Assembly (NCBI GenBank): GCA_945788205.1
Contig: CALZLE010000352.1
Location: forward strand, 1 to 6,268
Direction: 5' to 3'
Source: an uncultured Desulfuromonadales bacterium
GTDB taxonomy: Bacteria > Desulfobacterota > Desulfuromonadia > Desulfuromonadales > Geopsychrobacteraceae
DNA length: 6,268 nt
In this document: positions 4,957 to 6,268 of the stretch, one piece after another
How the letters are laid out: the number at the start of each line of letters is the position of its first letter
Position numbering within the stretch: the first letter of the stretch is position 1
Position numbers and translations under genes: made by a program
The notes under the pieces: model-generated
The model's database searches: none
The model's input: the letters and a program-made list of their open reading frames with translations, nothing else
Told to the model about the DNA's origin: nothing

Positions 4957-5547
4957 ATGAAATACCAACAGATTCTTTTCCTCTTAATCCTCGCACTTTT
5001 TTTTGCCACCAGTGCTCTGGCAGACAAAACAATTCTGGCCGGAGGGTGTTTCTGGTGCATGGAATCTGATTTTGAAAAACTCGAGGGCGTTAGCGAAGTG
5101 ATCTCCGGATTTACCGGCGGGACTCTGAAAGACCCAACTTACAACGGCAACCATGAAGGACACTATGAAGCGGTTGAAATCACTTACGACCGGAGCCAGG
5201 TGAGCTACAATCAGCTGCTCGATCACTACTGGGTAAATATCGATCCTTTTGATGATCGCGGACAGTTCTGTGATAAAGGCCACAGTTACTTAGCAGCCAT
5301 TTTTGTCGCCAATGAAGAAGAAAGGAAGATTGCCGAGGATTCGAAAAAGCAGGTTGTTGCAATGTTTCCAGACCAGACCGTAGTCACCCCCATACTGGCT
5401 GCGTCAACCTTCTACCCGATCAAGGGGAGCGAAAGTTACCATCAGGATTTCTACAAAAACAACAGTTTTCGCTACAAAACCTACCGATGGGGATGTGGTC
5501 GTGATCAACGATTAAAAGAGATCTGGGGTGACAAAGCGACCCATTAA
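4957..5547 (+). CDS. msrA: Periplasmic peptide-methionine (S)-S-oxide reductase MsrA
   Basis: A 196-residue exported MsrA that reduces the S epimer of methionine sulfoxide in proteins. Residues 1-22 are a signal peptide ending LADK, so the mature enzyme starts almost at the catalytic domain. The active site is GGCFWCMES with nucleophile Cys31. GNHEGHYEAVEITYD (about 64-78) and YWVNIDPFDDRGQFCDKGHSY (about 91-111) contain the substrate-binding Tyr, His and Asp. A C-terminal Cys180 (WGCGRD) is placed to resolve the disulfide. Further cysteines are Cys34 and Cys105. The length is that of a single MsrA domain with no fusion. AGGAGG lies 5 bases before the ATG and the gene is 35 bp after msrB, so both are surely one operon covering both sulfoxide epimers. 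A REP-like hairpin follows the stop by 23 bp. Confidence 0.96.
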   Translation: MKYQQILFLLILALFFATSALADKTILAGGCFWCMESDFEKLEGVSEVISGFTGGTLKDPTYNGNHEGHYEAVEITYDRSQVSYNQLLDHYWVNIDPFDDRGQFCDKGHSYLAAIFVANEEERKIAEDSKKQVVAMFPDQTVVTPILAASTFYPIKGSESYHQDFYKNNSFRYKTYRWGCGRDQRLKEIWGDKATH

Positions 5548-5570
5548 CTGGAAGATACGGAAGTTATTCA

Positions 5571-5611
5571 GGGGACATAATACTGATTCTTAAAATGGGT
5601 ATTATGCCCCC
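5571..5611. repeat. REP-like palindrome R4 after msrA
   Basis: GGGGACATAATAC (5571-5583) and GTATTATGCCCCC (5599-5611) pair with one mismatch around a 15-base centre. It is a full copy of the repeat family and the only hairpin at the end of the msrBA transcript. Without a T-tract it is more likely an mRNA-stabilising structure than an efficient terminator. Confidence 0.75.
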
Positions 5612-5677
5612 TTAAAGTTCGGTTGTTATGTAGTCACCAGAGGAAACTTACAGATACACATAATATTTATTCAGGAA

Positions 5678-5694
5678 ATAGGTACTATGTCCCC
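5678..5694 (+). repeat. REP-like half element R5
   Basis: ATAGGTACTATGTCCCC matches half copies R1 and R3 with one substitution, in the same orientation. Its ATG (5687-5689) opens the small frame that overlaps the antiterminator-like gene. No tRNA fragment is attached to this copy. Confidence 0.6.
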
Positions 5695-5764
5695 AGATTT
5701 ATGCGAGGTTGCAATTGAAGAACTCAAAAAGAACCTAAAGATCGCCAATGACAGACGAGACTGA
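5687..5764 (+). CDS. Small ORF overlapping the antiterminator-like gene (25 residues), possibly the tail of a truncated phage gene
   Basis: Begins at the ATG inside repeat R5 and reads MSPDLCEVAIEELKKNLKIA then NDRRD before a TGA at 5762-5764. The residues from VAIEEL onward look like a charged C-terminal helix. The frame overlaps the start of the next gene by 17 bases, a coupling common in phage operons. Either it is a real small gene, with an AGGA site about 10 bases upstream, or the surviving end of a longer gene replaced up to this point by the repeat. I do not recognise a family. Confidence 0.3.
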   Translation: MSPDLCEVAIEELKKNLKIANDRRD

Positions 5765-6083
5765 ATATCTTTTGGCTCAGTGGGCCTTGTGGTCCCGTGT
5801 AGGCCACGGAACAGCCAAGGGCTACCCTGCCTGTTCGTCAATTGCTCAACCAAGCTCAAGGGACGATTTAGCGATAACCGACGAAGAGGGAATCCTTCTC
5901 GACAAGGCAGTGACAAAACTAGTCAACCGGGACAAGAAGATCGGCAAAGCGATGGTGCTTTATTATTTCTACCAGCAGAATTTGAGTAGGACGGCGGAGA
6001 AACTAAACACCAGTAGACGAACAGCGCAGATGTGGATTACTGCGGGGACTACTTGGGTAGATGGGCTATTGCTGGGAGACTAA
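5748..6083 (+). CDS. Phage antitermination protein Q-like
   Basis: A 111-residue protein resembling the antiterminator Q family of lambdoid and DLP12-type phages (Pfam Phage_antitermQ). Residues 8-18 give the opening LLAQWALWSRV pattern, followed by GYPACSSIA near 25-33. ITDEEGILLDKAVTKLVNRD (about 42-61) and KAMVLYYFYQQNLSRTAEKL (about 65-84) precede NTSRRTAQMWITAGTTWVDG, a helix-turn-helix-like end. Family members bind DNA near the late promoter and load onto RNA polymerase so that it reads through terminators into lysis and structural genes. The ATG follows an in-frame stop at 5736-5738; the ribosome binding site is weak, so translational coupling to the small upstream frame is likely. No other phage gene is seen in the window, so it is either the edge of a prophage lying to the right or an isolated remnant. 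A sigma-like regulator is an alternative reading. Confidence 0.72.
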   Translation: MTDETEYLLAQWALWSRVGHGTAKGYPACSSIAQPSSRDDLAITDEEGILLDKAVTKLVNRDKKIGKAMVLYYFYQQNLSRTAEKLNTSRRTAQMWITAGTTWVDGLLLGD

Positions 6084-6268
6084 CGGAGGTTGGTTTTGCT
6101 TTTCAATTTATAGCAGACGCATTTTCCGTCCGGTTAATTTTTCTATTACGCTTTATAGTTAGCACCTGAAAACTCTAAGTATCCGTTTTCAACAGTAAGT
6201 ACAGCTTGGGAGCATAACCAGACTAATAATCAACATTAACATGCCAGCCATTTAGGGAGGCCTTTTTA
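6084..6268 (+). other. Gene-free stretch ending in a probable ribosome binding site
   Basis: No convincing frame is found on either strand. AGGGAGG at 6254-6260, followed by CCTTTTTA at the very end, looks like a Shine-Dalgarno site whose start codon would fall just beyond the window, much as AGGAGGCCTT precedes msrA. If the preceding gene is antiterminator Q, this is where a late promoter and Q-utilisation site would be expected; a TATAGT hexamer lies near 6145 but lacks a matching -35. Confidence 0.4.

Noticed and set aside
3287..5694. CRISPR array made of the repeated GGTATTATGTCCCC units
   Set aside because: Copies are irregularly spaced by tens to thousands of bases with genes between them and vary between full palindrome and half; no regular spacers.

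Overview
The window reads as a chromosomal accessory region of a Gram-negative bacterium, most likely an anaerobic or microaerophilic deltaproteobacterium of the Desulfuromonadales type. This placement is an inference from gene style, a DraT-like nitrogenase-control gene, a thioredoxin-like family I associate with such genomes, and dense short palindromic repeats. The sequence alone does not prove it.

Layout, left to right. (1) Bases 1-162, minus strand: the first 54 codons of a DraT-like gene (dinitrogenase reductase ADP-ribosyltransferase), preceded on its own strand by a hairpin and a strong intrinsic terminator. (2) 290-660: no intact gene; it holds a probable frameshifted gene remnant on the minus strand and a terminator. 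(3) 653-701 and 4035-4083: two identical 49-bp copies of the 3' half of an arginine-type tRNA, in direct orientation, each followed on the minus strand by its own terminator. They bracket a 3.4-kb block with a LysR-type regulator (minus) divergent from yceI and a ygiD-like DOPA-dioxygenase-family gene (plus), then a secreted CxxC thioredoxin-like protein (minus). (4) 4161-5547: a periplasmic methionine-sulfoxide-repair operon, msrB then msrA, both with signal peptides. (5) 5548-6268: REP-like palindromes, a tiny ORF, a phage antiterminator-Q-like gene, and about 185 bases without a gene ending in a probable ribosome binding site for a gene starting just beyond the window.

How they may work together. 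The thioredoxin-like gene and msrBA are transcribed divergently from about 310 bp apart. Each promoter carries three tandem 11-bp direct repeats beginning TCTT (five of the six begin TCTTTA), and in both the last repeat ends exactly 17 bp before a good -10 hexamer with no recognisable -35. This is the layout expected for activation by an OmpR/PhoB-family response regulator and implies one envelope regulon: MsrA and MsrB repair oxidised methionines in exported proteins, and the CxxC protein is a candidate reductant. MsrB is odd: it lacks both zinc CxxC pairs, has a single cysteine in the whole protein, and carries a 14-methionine tail between signal peptide and catalytic domain.

A palindromic repeat family (core GGTATTATGTCCCC) occurs five times, twice as full hairpins just after gene ends and three times as half copies, two of them joined to the tRNA fragments. 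This suggests a mobilised or repeatedly rearranged region.
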